Shown here one piece after another: positions 36,775 to 48,525 of a stretch of 64,000 bases of DNA (within the stretch, counting starts at the first letter, position 1; each line of letters opens with the position of its first letter). A program made the translations under genes and the position numbers. Source of the DNA: Mytilus trossulus (taxonomy: Eukaryota; Mollusca; Bivalvia; Mytilida; Mytilidae); assembly GCF_036588685.1 (NCBI RefSeq), contig NC_086382.1:64042010-64106009 (forward strand). Direction: 5' to 3'. The notes under the pieces are model-generated. The model was not told the origin of the DNA, did not search any database, and saw nothing but the letters and a program-made list of their open reading frames with translations.

Positions 36775-37020
36775 GCAGAAGCAACACGACGGGTGCCACA
36801 TGTGGAGCAGGATCATCTTACCCTTCCGGAGCACCTGAGATCACCCTTTGATTTTGGTGGAGTACGTGTTGCTTATTCTTTTTTCTATGTTGTGTCATGT
36901 GTTCTATTGTTTGTCTGTTTGTCTTCTTTCATTTTTTGGCAGGCGTCGTCAGTTTATTTTCGATATATGAGTTTGACTATCCCTCTGGTATATTTCGTCC
37001 GTCCTTTACCTTAAATAAAG
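36775..37020. repeat. Family C repeat
   Basis: GCAACACGACGGGTGCCACATG ... ATCCCTCTGGTATATTTCGTCC. It adjoins a family A copy. Confidence 0.62.
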
Positions 37021-37529
37021 ATAGAGCGAAGCCGTTCATAGCTTTTATACAGTTCAAACTTGTTTATATCTATATTCATATGGTTTCGCGGTCTTTAATC
37101 TTAAGATACCTGAAACGATGTTGTATCTTATCTTTTAGGTAATGGGTACATAACCGATTTAATTATCAACTCAAATAATCTTTTGAAGATATGGATATCG
37201 GTTACATTATTCTTAAATGTTTTAAACATTACTCGGATCAATCTTTTATAAATAGTTGATTGGAACCAGTTTACAGAACTTGTGACAGGATTTGTTCATA
37301 TAATTCTCTGATTTGAGCATACGTTTGAATGCTTATGAGTATAATACTGGACGTATTGACGAGAACGCATGAACAGACTCCCTGAATATCTATGTCCCAC
37401 AAAACTGTCAGCGGGGGACAAAACATGAATGTAAAGATGACTAAATTGTTTACCTACTGGGTTGTAAAGTGATGGGGTCCTCATATAAATTTATTGCGAA
37501 TCTAGTGTTTGAAAGCAATGTCTATGAGA

Positions 37530-37780
37530 ATGGCTAACGGTAAAATCACAAAAAAAACTGAACTCCGAGGAAAATTCAATCGGAAAGTCCCTAATCACAT
37601 GGCAAAATCAAATGACAAAACACATCAAACGAATGGACGACACTTTCATACTCCTGACTTGGTACAGACATTTTAAAAATGTAGAAAATGGTGGATTGAA
37701 CCTGATTTTACAGCGATAAACCTCTCACTTGTATGACAGTCGCGTCTTGTATAATGATACGTGAACAAAACAAAGACACA
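37530..37780. repeat. Family E repeat (TTTATAGC...TTGTATGACAG)
   Basis: AATCGGAAAGTCCCTAATCA, GACTTGGTACAGACATTTT, AACCTCTCACTTGTATGACAGT. Copies or complements at about 1190-1400, 22330-22490, 33160-33400, 36160-36370, 40360-40640 and 60500-60610. Confidence 0.55.
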
Positions 37781-38052
37781 ATCAGTAACAATGTCACAAA
37801 TAAAGGTAAAGGTATAATTCGGTAGGTCAAATGACAGGACTACGTGTGTTATTTGATAAATGATATTCAAAAACCTCTGATAAAAAAGGTACACCTGGTA
37901 TTAATTTAATTAAAAAAATAATTCAAATTCAATGTTTTGTGATGAATTCATTCTACAAATTGAACAAATGCCTGACACTCAAATATCGGGTACACAGAAA
38001 TGAACTAAATTGTACACACATACTTAATTTTAATGTCATATCTCAAACTGTA

Positions 38053-38626
38053 TGTTATTATACTAAACCCCTAACGGGAGGGATTGTACCTGATATTCAT
38101 ATGATGAAGACATAATCTTTCAATCAGTTTAATTGAGGTCTGCAGCTGGCATGTCAGTTAACTGCTAGAAGTCTGTTGTTATTTATGTATTATTGTCATT
38201 TTATTTATTTTTTTTTGTTACATCTTTTGACATCGAACTCGGACTTCTCTTGAACTGAATTTTAATGTGCGTATTGTTATTCTTTTACTTTCCTACATTG
38301 GCTAGATGTATAGGGGAAGGGTTGAGATCTCATAAACATGTTTAACCCCGCCGCATTTTTGCGCCTGTCCCAAGTCAGGAGCCTCTGGCCTTTGTTAGTC
38401 TTGTATGATGTTTAAATTTTAGTTTCTTGTGTATAATTCGGAGTTTAGTATGACGTCCATTATCAATGTACTTTTATGCATATTTTAGGGGCCAGCTGAA
38501 GGACTCCTACGGGTGCGGGAATTCTCGCTACATTGAAGACCCATTGGTTGCCTTCGGATGTTGTTTGCTCTATGTTCGGGTGGTTGTCGCTTTGACATAT
38601 TCACCATTTCCTTTCTCAATTTTATT
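38053..38626 (+). mobile_element. 3' end of the retroelement family (5'-truncated copy)
   Basis: Matches the 3' region of 6613-7100 in opposite orientation: CCTGATATTCATATGATGAAG, GGCATGTCAGTTAACTGCTAG, AGGAGCCTCTGGCCTTTG and GGGGCCAGCTGAAGGA. No RT sequence remains. Confidence 0.65.
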
Positions 38627-38764
38627 AGACGACCATACATAAACAATAAGTATTTGTTAGACTGCAAGATACGTTAGATTGACAGACATCTGAATAACAA
38701 GGTTTACCATCTAGTTGCCACTGTACATTATGAACTGTATGACAACCTAGGATAAACAGTCTGA

Positions 38765-38996
38765 TTATATTTGAAGATTAATGTGTTCATATGTGTTCGT
38801 TTTCTGTTTATAAACTGGCTCAGATGTGCTTTGAAACATATTCTTGTCGCTCGCAATGTTGCTGGATTTTATTTTAAGAGTAATATATTCCCCATTCAAT
38901 TCATCATAGTCGTTATTTGAGCCTGTCTTGTCATTGTGAGTTTTCATTGAATTTTCGTACTGATTTTCTGTTTTATATGTCTGGTGGGAACATTTC
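38765..38996 (-). CDS. L2 cytoplasmic tail exon, tyrosine-rich
   Basis: Entered in phase 2 after a TTTTTTTAAG acceptor (AG+G gives Arg), then K-C-S-H-Q-T-Y-K-T, and open for 77 codons to TAA at 38765-38767. Tyrosine motifs: N-Q-Y-E-N-S (YxN, Grb2-SH2 type), N-D-Y-D-E-L-N-G-E-Y-I-T-L (two YxxL, seven residues apart), P-V-Y-K-Q-K, and T-Y-E-H-I-N-L (YxxI). This differs from the ITIM tail of L1, so family members may signal differently. The spacing between the YxxL pair is too short for a classical ITAM. The open frame argues that it was under selection until recently. Confidence 0.75.
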
Positions 38997-39154
38997 CTTA
39001 AAAAAAGATACATTCATGATGATAAACTTACAAATTGAATGAGTTCCGACAGCAATATACATTGTTTTATTAGATAAAACAAAAGAGTATAGGTAAGAGC
39101 TCCACATAACGTAAAACAATGGATTGATTTATAATGAAATCTTTGATAAAGTAC

Positions 39155-39242
39155 CTTATACAGACAATAATCAGAACGATTATTAATAGTATTGGCACTC
39201 CAATTACAGCTCCAATATAAACGTACAAATCTGAAATCATGT
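39155..39242 (-). CDS. L2 transmembrane exon
   Basis: An 88 bp exon, phase 1 to 2, TTTTTTCAG acceptor and ATAAG|GTACTT donor. Encodes D-M-I-S-D-L-Y-V-Y then a long hydrophobic helix (IGAVIGVPILLIIVLIIVCI) and R. The G-V-P motif at the helix start also occurs in L3. Intact. Confidence 0.78.
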
Positions 39243-40087
39243 CTGAAAAAAATAATATAGATATAGGAAGACGTGGTATGAGTGCCAATGAGACAACTCT
39301 CCTTCCGAGTAACAATTTATAAAAGTTTCACCACTTCCTGACACATTTTGAATATGCATAATAACCGTTCCACCTATAACATTCAGGATATAGTATGACA
39401 TACAAATAATGTACAGAGGTATGCAAGTGGGTAAGGTAGAACTATGAATATTACATAAACAAACATATTATAATCGAAGTTATTTTCGACAGTCTCCAAA
39501 TTGGACAAACACGTAGGTTAGATTGAAAAACTCAAGATTCAATATTTTTCATTCTCTTACAAATTTTGAATATTGTTGACTTCTGGTTAATTCTAATCAC
39601 TTAGAGACTCAGAAAAATAGTGATTATAAGATTGACGGTACTTATGGTGCTGCATTAGATTCCAATTATGACTATTAGGTCTCTTTGGTGATGCTCGATA
39701 CCGTAATAGTTTTTGCCAAATACAATTGATATTTACCGAGAGCATTTGTTTTCAAAGAGTACAAAAAAGGCCTTACTATGACCTAAGATGAAGAGATTGC
39801 AATACAAGCAGTTTGCCTTTACCTTTTTTATGTTTTTGTTGTGTGTGCGTAGCAATTTGTGAATTGAATTAAAAGGGAAAAAATAGGCGATATAAATCTT
39901 CTAGTGTCAGTAGTATCTTACTCGGAATTTTCCTTGGATAAATGAGTACCATCACTTATGTAAATGTGGTGTATTTGGTGACAGGGCATCATCAATACAT
40001 TTGAAAGTGAAAGCAAAGAGTTGCATAAGTCATTTTAAATACCAGTTTTAAATTTTTTAATTATCTTAGTATTTGAATAATAATTTG

Positions 40088-40269
40088 TCATATGAGTTTT
40101 GCTGTTGTTGTCACTGTTATCATTTTTGTTGAACGATTGTCCCCCAAGATAGTGTCTTGTCGTATTCGGGTGGTCACTGCCTCCGTTTTTATTGAAGGAT
40201 TGACCTCAAAAGTATTGTCCTGATCAGTTTTTGTTGTTAATTCAGGTGGGAAACACCTTATTTGCAATT
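40088..40269 (-). CDS. L2 stalk exon, donor unclear
   Basis: Starts after TTTACAG at 40269 with E-L-Q-I-R-C-F-P-P-E-L-T-T-K-T, the family stalk signature, then Thr-rich sequence. Unlike L1, L3 and L4 it does not end in an acidic ...K|G GTA donor. The frame runs to TGA at 40088-40090 with no convincing phase-1 GT donor. Either a non-canonical donor is used, or the exon is broken, or it is a terminal exon giving a secreted form. It continues the pattern of damage in L2. Confidence 0.55.
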
Positions 40270-41401
40270 CTGTAAATTTCATAGATTAAATGATTTAATT
40301 GAACTAGTATAATCCAGTTCGTGGCTTCAATTCAAACATTTAAACAGTTCTAAAACAAAAAGTACAATCCTTAAAACACTGAACTCCTATGAAAATTCAA
40401 AACGGAAAGTCTCTAAATAAGTGGCAAAATCGAAAGCTCAATAACTGTCATATTCCTGACTTGATACTGTAAAATGTAGAAAATAGTGAATTAACCCTGG
40501 TTTTATAGCTAGCTAAACCCCCCTCTTGTATGACAGTTACATCAAATTCCATTGAATTGGCAACAGGTCAAAATGTCAATAATACAGTAATTATTGTCAA
40601 CATTGTGCTATAATCATAATCACTAAACAAAAACCTACAAACATGTAACAAAGAAGCACAAAATTGCATACAGATAAAGCATATAAGTAAGTTAAAGACA
40701 AGTATACACAAATTTACCATGATACAATTACACAATGACGGAATGTATAAATACAGAGCCACGCCATACACAGAACAAAGAATCATAAAAAAGCATATAG
40801 ACAAAGCACATATCAAAAATGAAAGACGAGCAACAAACAAGTATTCGAAGTAGCACCAAATGACATATAGACAAAGCACATTTTATAAACAATAATGACA
40901 TAATGTACAAGAACCAAAAGCATCTTAAAAACAATTAATCCAAACAATTATGTAACAAAGATAAACAAACAAGGCATATATTAAATGTAACAACCTCATT
41001 CATTGCAGTCTTATTTTTGAATTATTTGTGGATGTTAAATCAACCCATAAACGATTGAAAGGTTTTAAAGCACACATATTGCATATATTGTGGGATTTTT
41101 TCCCGTCAAATATGATATATGATACAAACGGTATTTAATGAAACTAATAATAAAATAACTGCCATAGCCCTCAATTGTTCATTAAGTACCCAATAGCTCA
41201 TTCCAATAAGAAATATTCTTGCTTCTACCAAGCAATATATACTACATGCATATTCAAGATAAGTAAGCTCTGCGAGGAAAGTCGACCTGAATGACGAAAG
41301 GGAAATATTCAATGAAAAGGGTATAGTAGATATTGCGGAATACTAGTAGTTTCATATTAGGAAAATTTTCGTTATACAAAATACCATATATATCTGCCTA
41401 C

Positions 41402-41651
41402 TATGGGTGTCTACACAATGTTTTTGTAAATACGTTTATCTTTCGGAGAAACTGTTGTCCCCTTGTTGTAAACAAAACAATACAATAGTTTGACTCATAA
41501 TGGACAGCTTGGCAAGCCTCTGTTTGCAGGCATTATCTTTCACATTCATCATATGATGTGTGTTGTGTACCTTGTGTTTCTATCCAGTTACCATCTGTTC
41601 CTGCTGTATGATGTTGGGGGTCAATCATATTACACGAAAAAGATGTTTGAT
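41402..41651 (-). pseudogene. Decayed second PAN/apple exon in L2
   Basis: Clear homologue of the 246 bp PAN exons: D-Q-T-S-F-S-C-N-M at the start, W-I-E-T-Q-G-T-Q-H-T-S, then D-E-C-E-R. It is broken by TAA where the others have Tyr of the Y-C-L-Q block, and by an apparent 5 bp tandem duplication (ATTGT) inside Y-C-F-V-Y that shifts the frame; total length is 250 bp. Acceptor CGCAG is present and the donor position reads ATA|GTAGGC. This is an exon duplication that has since lost function, or a remnant of another gene copy. Confidence 0.78.
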
Positions 41652-42602
41652 CTGCGAAATCATGTTTTATTTTGACTGCATATATTATATAAATTTCCAT
41701 AAATAAACAATGCCATCTCGTTCAACTAAACGAAGTCATCATCATCGAAAAAAATGTTTGTTTATTGATTTGTGGATACGTATTCAGATATTTTCAGCAA
41801 AGAATGGGTTTGTGTGCCCGGTCTCAATCCTTTTGAGTACATGCGATTTCCGCAGATTTTCTTGTTAACCTTGTCCCTTTTATCAATGTTAAGATTTAAT
41901 ATTTGTGTATATTTGTTATAAACCAAGAAAACTGTTATCGTATGATTTGATTATTGTTTTCTCATGTTAGGGACTTTAACAGTTTTCTATGAGGTATACT
42001 TTTTATTCATTTTGATAGGCCGGCATCAGTTAATAGTTGTTTTTTTGCAATCATCCAACATCTGATGGTTATACAAATGGTTAAAAATTCACAAATCACA
42101 TTGGTTTTAAATGTCAGCCTATCGTTCGTTCTGGTTTTCGGTGTCTGATCTAGTGCTTTTTTTTCCTTATTTATTTTCAAAAACGAGCGAATCATCAAAC
42201 GTGCTTTATAAGCCGACGAAATATACTATCAATTATAAGAAGGTACATATTAAGAAAAACGACAAATTCTTAACACGGACTGTTACATTTGGATTTTGAT
42301 TTTTTTAAAGATTGATTCAAACCACAGGTGTATGTGAGTTGTTCATTATAGTGATTTCATGATGATGTGGTTCAAAGTCAATAAAAAAAAATTGAAAATA
42401 TGAATGGTATAGTAAGGCAATTGATATGGTACAGTTTAATGCACACTTTCTATTCTTAAATATATTGGTTTTCAAATTCAGCAGCAATAAACATAAATTA
42501 AGGTACAGAGCATACACTAACAGGGTTCCTTGATCATTGAACGTTAGATTTTGGTCTGTTGGGAACATTTATATTTAGTTACACTCATCAATGTCTACCT
42601 AC

Positions 42603-42848
42603 TTTTGGTTTCCACACACTATTTCTGTGAATACATTGCATCATCTTTTTGTGAAACTGTTGAGTTCTTTTTGTATACAAAACAATAGCTTCTTTCATAA
42701 TGAACAGCTACACATGTTGTCTCTTGAAGGCAGTATCGTTCACATTCATTAAATGTTTTGTGATGGGTTCCGTGTGTTTGTATCCAATCATCGTCTCTAC
42801 CCACGAGGTTAACTCGTGCATTCATTTCGCAAGGATTTGTTGATTGAT
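42603..42848 (-). pseudogene. L2 PAN/apple-like exon with in-frame TAG
   Basis: A 246 bp exon, phase 1-1 (TTTTTGCAG acceptor, AAA A|GTAGGT donor). It opens D-Q-S-T-N-P-C and retains the PAN-type pattern: N-E-C-E-R-Y-C-L-Q, T-T-C-V-A-V-H-Y, S-Y-C-F-V-Y. The codon aligned with Asp in K-D-C-V (L3) is TAG at 42619-42621, just before the last conserved Cys. The rest of the frame is open, so the break looks recent. Confidence 0.75.
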
Positions 42849-43753
42849 CTGCAAAAATGATTTCTTTGCATAGCAAATATACATTCACTTGCATTTCAAC
42901 AATATAAAACGTATAGCTGTAAATGTACGTGTCATTGGTTCTCATGTGAAGAAGTATCTCACTGGCAATCATACAGAATCTTCTTTCTTATATGTGCGTA
43001 TTGAAATTAATACATGTTCGCACGGTGTCGTTAAATTTATATGGTAGACATATTATTTGATTTGTTTTCGGTAAAGGTTTGTTTATGATAATAAAAATGA
43101 TCATGTATATTTTTCTTAACACTGTATGATGTATAATAGCAAGATATTGGAAAAGTTTTAACAGAAACTTGTACACTTTTACAAATAATGCGAGACATAC
43201 AGATGCTGATTATACAAAACGCTCACTGCATTGCTTCATGTATCACGGTAACGCAAAGCGTTAACATTTTACAAAAAAATTAAAACATGAGAAGTGAATG
43301 TCGTACGACACATTTGATAATTCCAGTGCCTAAGAGTTCTTCTGGTTTTGCCTTTAGAAAGATATACCATCTGTGTTTCTAATAAAACAAATGCAAACCC
43401 ATTTATTCTTCTCCTTAAAGTTGGTTCGCGACCCGGATTTGTTTTCGCGTATTTGATGTATTACTGCGGAATATCAGCAAACTGCACTATCGTATTTACA
43501 CTATTATGATTGAATGATAAAATTAACGGTACCAATTTTCTTGCAACAGATGCGCATTTCGACAATACATGTCTCTTCAGTGATGCTCGTGGCCAAAATA
43601 TTTGAAATCCAAAGCTTATATAAAAGATGAAGAGCTATAATCCAAAATGATGTGCGTGTTGAATTGTTTTTAACTAAATGTATCAACACGTATGTTCAAT
43701 ATTGAATTTTTATAATTGGTACTAAATTCATATGTTATTTAGCAATTACTTAC

Positions 43754-44137
43754 TTCAAAATATTTGCATAAAGTATCCCCTGGTGAAGGTACCGCCTATA
43801 ATTCTCGATTCGAATCTCAGTTTATTGTCATCCAAACTGAAAGACCTTATATCAGTCCATCTGGTACATTCGATCGGAAGAAGCGATCGAGTTGTATTCG
43901 ATGTATCTACATAATCAACTTCGACTGCAAGTCCACAGATTTGTTGTTCCGGGCCAGCACTTCTTTGGCCGTCGTATTTAGACATGAATATGGTATAATT
44001 TGTCGCATAATTGTGAAGACTAACCTGACATATGAAGTTGTTTTGTTGTTTAGGTATACGTAATAATAAAATGTCAACAGTGCTACTTCCATCAACGTTC
44101 TCTTCGGTTGCATAATCGTCTGTACACATGTCTGCAA
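43754..44137 (-). pseudogene. L2 CUB-like exon with a terminal stop and two lost cysteines
   Basis: A 384 bp exon (128 codons), phase 1-1, the same length as in L3. Acceptor CACTTAG|TTGCAG and donor A|GTAAGT are intact. It opens V-A-D-M-C-T-D-D-Y and shows the family signature C-G-L-A-V-E-V, I-E-C, and G-G-T-F-T-R-G-Y. Differences from L3 and L5: the second conserved Cys is Phe (N-N-F-I-C), the sixth is Phe (G-Y-F), and the last complete codon is TGA (43755-43757) where L3 has AGA. Read as it stands, translation stops exactly at the exon end, giving a secreted CUB-like module only. Either a pseudogene or a truncated soluble form. Confidence 0.75.
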
Positions 44138-44892
44138 CTAAGTGAAAAGTAAATATAAAAATGTTTAACCCAGTTCTATATTTATATGTCTTCTGATCCC
44201 TGTCTGAAAAATTGCTAGTGCTAGCTAAGTTTTTATATGTTTCTTGTCTAGTTTGATGTTGTTGGTAGAATAGCGGTCACTTGTTTTGAATTTCTTAATT
44301 TGTGGTCTTGAAAATTGTTCATCCTATGTTATAGATATCTAGTTATTGATGGTTTAACACTTTTCTTCCACAGTTTTGTTTACAGTTGTTAAAACTAATA
44401 ACCTGATAAGAAGTTATCAGTGTACCATGACATTCATAATTATGGTTTGTCACCAAAATATACTGAATATATATAAATCCTACTATTCTTTTGACTTAGT
44501 TTATTTCTGTGGAAGTAGAACATTGACTGACTGTTAATATTTTACTCTACTGGCGTATGAAAATAAAACTTTTCATGTTATGTTTGTCCAAAGCTTTTTT
44601 TCATGATTTACCAGGGATTTATAAATATGTAGAAATGCCTCTAATAATATATGAAACAGGGATTTTAACAGAAAAGCCAAGTTCAGTAAAGGTCAAAGGG
44701 AGTTGGAATTTTATTTTCTTAATAAACATGTAGATATAATATAAACGAAAGCCTTACTACTTAGCTTGTATTATACATTCGGGGTTTAATAATCTCCAGG
44801 TAGTGACATCATATTCGTGCTAATTTGAAATAACATCCCATAAATATTGTCCTGAGTTCGAAGCCTTTTTTAAGACATCCTGACATAATGAA

Positions 44893-45310
44893 CTAGAGGC
44901 TCTTTAGAGCCTATGTCGCTCACCTTGGTCTATGTGCATATAAAACAAAGGACACAGATGGATTCATGACAAAATTATGTTTTGGTGATGGTGATGTGTT
45001 TGTAGATCTTACTTTATTGACCATTCTTGCTACTTACAATTTTCTCTATCTGTCATGAACTTGGCCCTTTAGTTACAGAGGAAAATATTTTGTAAAAACC
45101 AAGATTTACCAAATTAATATAAATTGTAAAAAATTGACTACCAAAGACAATAACTCCTTTAGGGGTCAACTGACCATTTTGGTTATGTTGACTTATTTGT
45201 AGATCTTACTTTATCTGAACATTATTACTGTTTACAGTTTATCTCTATATATAATAGTAAAAAAGATAATAACCAAAAATAGCAAAATTTCCTTAAAAAT
45301 TACCAAGAGA
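44893..45310. repeat. Interspersed repeat (GAGGCTCTTTAGAGCC...GTCGCTCACCTTGGT)
   Basis: Opens with the palindrome GGCTCTTTAGAGCC and contains two diverged sub-blocks around TAGATCTTACTTTAT. I recognise the head as a common bivalve repeat. It lies in L2 intron 2 outside the CACTA element. Confidence 0.6.
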
Positions 45311-45669
45311 TGAGAAATCTGAGAGTTTCATCGTCCATTGTCCATGCTTCATTGTAAACGTTTGGACATGCATGTTAGAATTAAACGCGTTGAGTAAACC
45401 AAAATGTAATTTTTGTCAACGTAGCTTAATTTTCAATTGAATCATTAAATGAATTTTGACGTTTGAAAAACGCTTTTAAACACTTGAGCAGAAACCAAAA
45501 TTCAAATTTAAAGAGAAAATTTCAAGTAGCAGAAATGTAAAAAAAAAAAAAAAGAATAAGATGATCAATTATATCAACATGGATGAAATCTTCAACAGAC
45601 CCTTTAAATGAATACAAAACTTGGAAGAAGATTTTTTTCACATGCTCAATATTTTGAAGAACCCTTATT

Positions 45670-45895
45670 TGATAAAAGAGGGACGAAAGATATCAGAGGG
45701 ACAGTCAAACTCATCAATCGAAAATAAACTGACAACGCCATGTCTTAAAATGAAAAAGACAAACAGACAAACAATAGTACACATGGCACAACATAGAAAA
45801 CTAAAGAATAAACAACATGAACCAAACCAAAAACTAGGGGTGATCTCAGGTGCTCCGGAAGGGTAAGCAGATCCTGCTTCACATGTGGCATAAAG
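45670..45895. repeat. Family C repeat
   Basis: GATAAAAGAGGGACGAAAGAT ... GATCCTGCTTCACATGTGGCA, just outside the left end of the CACTA element. Confidence 0.62.
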
Positions 45896-46012
45896 CGCAA
45901 GTGCAAAAAAGTAATACAGTTGTTACAGACAGTAATGTTCGACAGGGCTGAATTGAAAACCAAGAGTATTCATCCGAATGATTATATTCACGTTCTCACT
46001 ACTGGACGAAAA

Positions 46013-46440
46013 AACGTCTGTCCATACCAGTAACAGTCGTTCTAAGACTGATAAGGCCTGTTAAAGTTGTAACAGTTGTTAAATTTCACTGCTTCAGTTA
46101 TTTTGTAACTGTCCCAACTTTAAAAGTGTTTGTCTACAACATAAATCGACTGCAACAACGCAAGAAATAACTGCCACAGACATTAAAGGACTGATACAAC
46201 TATTTCAAAGTTGTAACAGTTGATTTACAACTGTCCCAACTCGAAAAACGTTGCAACAGTCATAAATAAACTGATTAAACGCCTCAAGAGTTGTCACAGT
46301 CGTAATAAAACTGATGCAACTATTTGAAAGTTGTAACAGTTATTTTATTACTGTCCCAACACGGAAAACGTTGAAACAGTCATAAATAAACTGTTTAAAC
46401 GCAGAAAAAGTTGTAACAGTTAAAATATAATAGCTTCAAC
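46013..46440. repeat. Left subterminal repeat array of the CACTA element
   Basis: Repeated blocks built on AGTTGTAACAGTT, CAACTGTCCCAAC and AAACTGATGCAAC-like words, at irregular spacing. In CACTA elements such motifs bind the transposase-associated protein; that role is inferred here. Confidence 0.7.
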
Positions 46441-47904
46441 CATTGTATAGGCCTAGCTAATTTATAAGCATAGCAACGTCAAAACATTGATATTCGTGTA
46501 CACTTAAAAGTCACGGATACAAATTGTCTGACAGCCAGGACCGGGATAAAGGTTAAATTATTTGTAAAACAATTTTACCGTGTGAAATATAAGGTTGTGA
46601 CAAAGAGAAACACCTTTCATTCCCATTTAATACATTAATTTTAGATGTATATTGTTTTAAAAAAATAGTTTTTTGAAATATTTGCTGCTGAACACATTTT
46701 TGTATTCCTCGGTTATTTAGTGAATGTGCTGAATTTATATATTTTTTTAACACTTCCTCGCCATTATCTCTTCGAACAAATAAAATCGGAACCAGCCATA
46801 GATACCTAGATAAAATATAACTGCCAACAGAAAAAGCGAAAAACGTTACCCAATGTATTTGTAAACCAAACGTATCTTTATAACTTAATTAACAGTTGAC
46901 AATTTTTAATATTTTTTTTATTTTATTATTAAATTAGTTAGGTGTGAAATCATTCATGCATATACAATTGTTTTCAATACCCGTAGTTTTACGAATCACA
47001 TTACTTCATAATAACGCTAATATACATGAAATACTCTAAACCTAGCCGGGAACTCCTTATACACACACTTGTCAAACTTATCCCCATATAAAACTGCTTT
47101 ATATTTTTTTAGGGCTTATTTCAGACACTTATTTTGAGCTTTTATTCGGGGCTACATTTTTTTCTTTTAAAATTATAAATATTGCCGTATTAGCCATATT
47201 GATTTCTATACATGTAAAACATATAATCAAAGCTATTACGGACATTTAACACATCTTTAGCGGCTATGGAAAACAAATTTTAAATCTATCCAAATTTAAT
47301 TTATTTTATTTTATCGTTTTTTTTAATTTTAGAATAGTTCAATATTAACTCGACTTTGTACTGTATATTCTTCATATTGTACGGAATGGTCAATGAGTTC
47401 AATTGTAATTGATACACATGATACATATAAATAGCACGTCAGCATTCACGATTAAGGTGAACGAATATTATCACTCGCGAGATAAATCATATTTTCACCG
47501 GATTTTTCGCCAACAATTTACCATACATATTTTGTACATTTGTAAATACTAGTAGTTGGACATAATGTTCATACAAGACCCGACAAAAATAACTAGCGCA
47601 AGTGAAAGTTCAAATGTTCAAAACAAGAAAACTCGCATTGTTTCAGACAGGAAAATCAAATCTTCTTTTATGTTTTTTCACATCATGGTTTTTAACTTGA
47701 TGTATTTGGTCAATTCTAAAGACTGACATCGGATTCTCTTACGTGGTTTCAGTTGATCAGATGTCGTACTAATTACGTTTATCCAAAATATTTTCCCATT
47801 TCAATTGTTCAACTTCAAATTATTTAATCTTGTAAGCTTGTACAATAATGACATACTATTTAATTAGTAAAGAAAACTAACAATGTTACTAGATGTAGAC
47901 AATA

Positions 47905-48055
47905 TTCTGGGTCCCTTAATATTTTTTTTGTTCGGTGTGAGCCGAGGCTCCGTGTTGAAGGCCTTACATTGACCTATAATGGTTTACTATTGTAAATTGT
48001 TATTTGAATGGAGAGTTGTCTCATTGGCACACACACCCAATCTTCCTTTATCTAT
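47905..48055. repeat. Family B repeat inside the CACTA element
   Basis: GGTGTGAGCCGAGGCTCCGTG, then GGAGAGTTGTCTCATTGGCA. A nested insertion or a passenger. Confidence 0.6.
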
Positions 48056-48224
48056 GACAGTACAGTAAGTGAAATTTCAAAAATGGTCACATTTATAAAT
48101 TACGAAAATGGGTCCCATATTCTGAATTCATATATACACCTTAGAAAAAACAAGTGAAACTGCGAGCTACTGCTCACTGATGATACCCCGCCGCAAGTGG
48201 ATAATATAAATAGTGTAAAAATAT

Positions 48225-48525
48225 GCAAGTGTTCGGTAAACAGGCAATTGTCGAGTGATGAATCTGAAAACGCATCGCACGGTATAGCTGACTTATATAA
48301 ATCCTGAAACCAAATTTCAGAACTTATATTGTAGTTCCTGAGAAAAGTGTGACGAAAATTTTCAACTTGGCTTTCATGTGTAAAATCATACAAGTGTTCA
48401 GTTAACAGGAAGTTGTCAAGTGATGAATCTGAAAACGCATCACACTGTATAGCTGACTTAGATAAACCCTGAAACCAAATTTCCGAAATCCTAGTATTGT
48501 AGTTCCTAAGAAAATTGCAACGAAA
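48225..48525. repeat. Two-copy direct repeat of about 150 bp
   Basis: Blocks from about 48225-48360 and 48380-48525 are near copies (both contain AGTGATGAATCTGAAAACGC and a region around AACCAAATTTC). On the minus strand they keep one open frame of 144 codons, but the repeat explains this and I do not call a gene. Confidence 0.6.

Larger units (their letters stand above)
34920..38764. other. Intergenic region between L2 and L3
   Basis: About 3.8 kb made largely of repeats (family A at 35252 and 36470, family C at 36775, family E at 37530, retroelement 3' end at 38053-38626). No gene. Confidence 0.5.

Noticed and set aside
36529-37014. 161-codon open frame on the plus strand
   Set aside because: It lies across a family A and a family C repeat; the same sequence recurs elsewhere with stops, so it is not a gene.
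40568-40879. 103-codon hydrophobic minus-strand frame
   Set aside because: Repeated AAAGCACATAT / ACAAAGCATATA words give a Cys/Leu/Phe-rich translation; likely repeat-derived and not in phase with L2.
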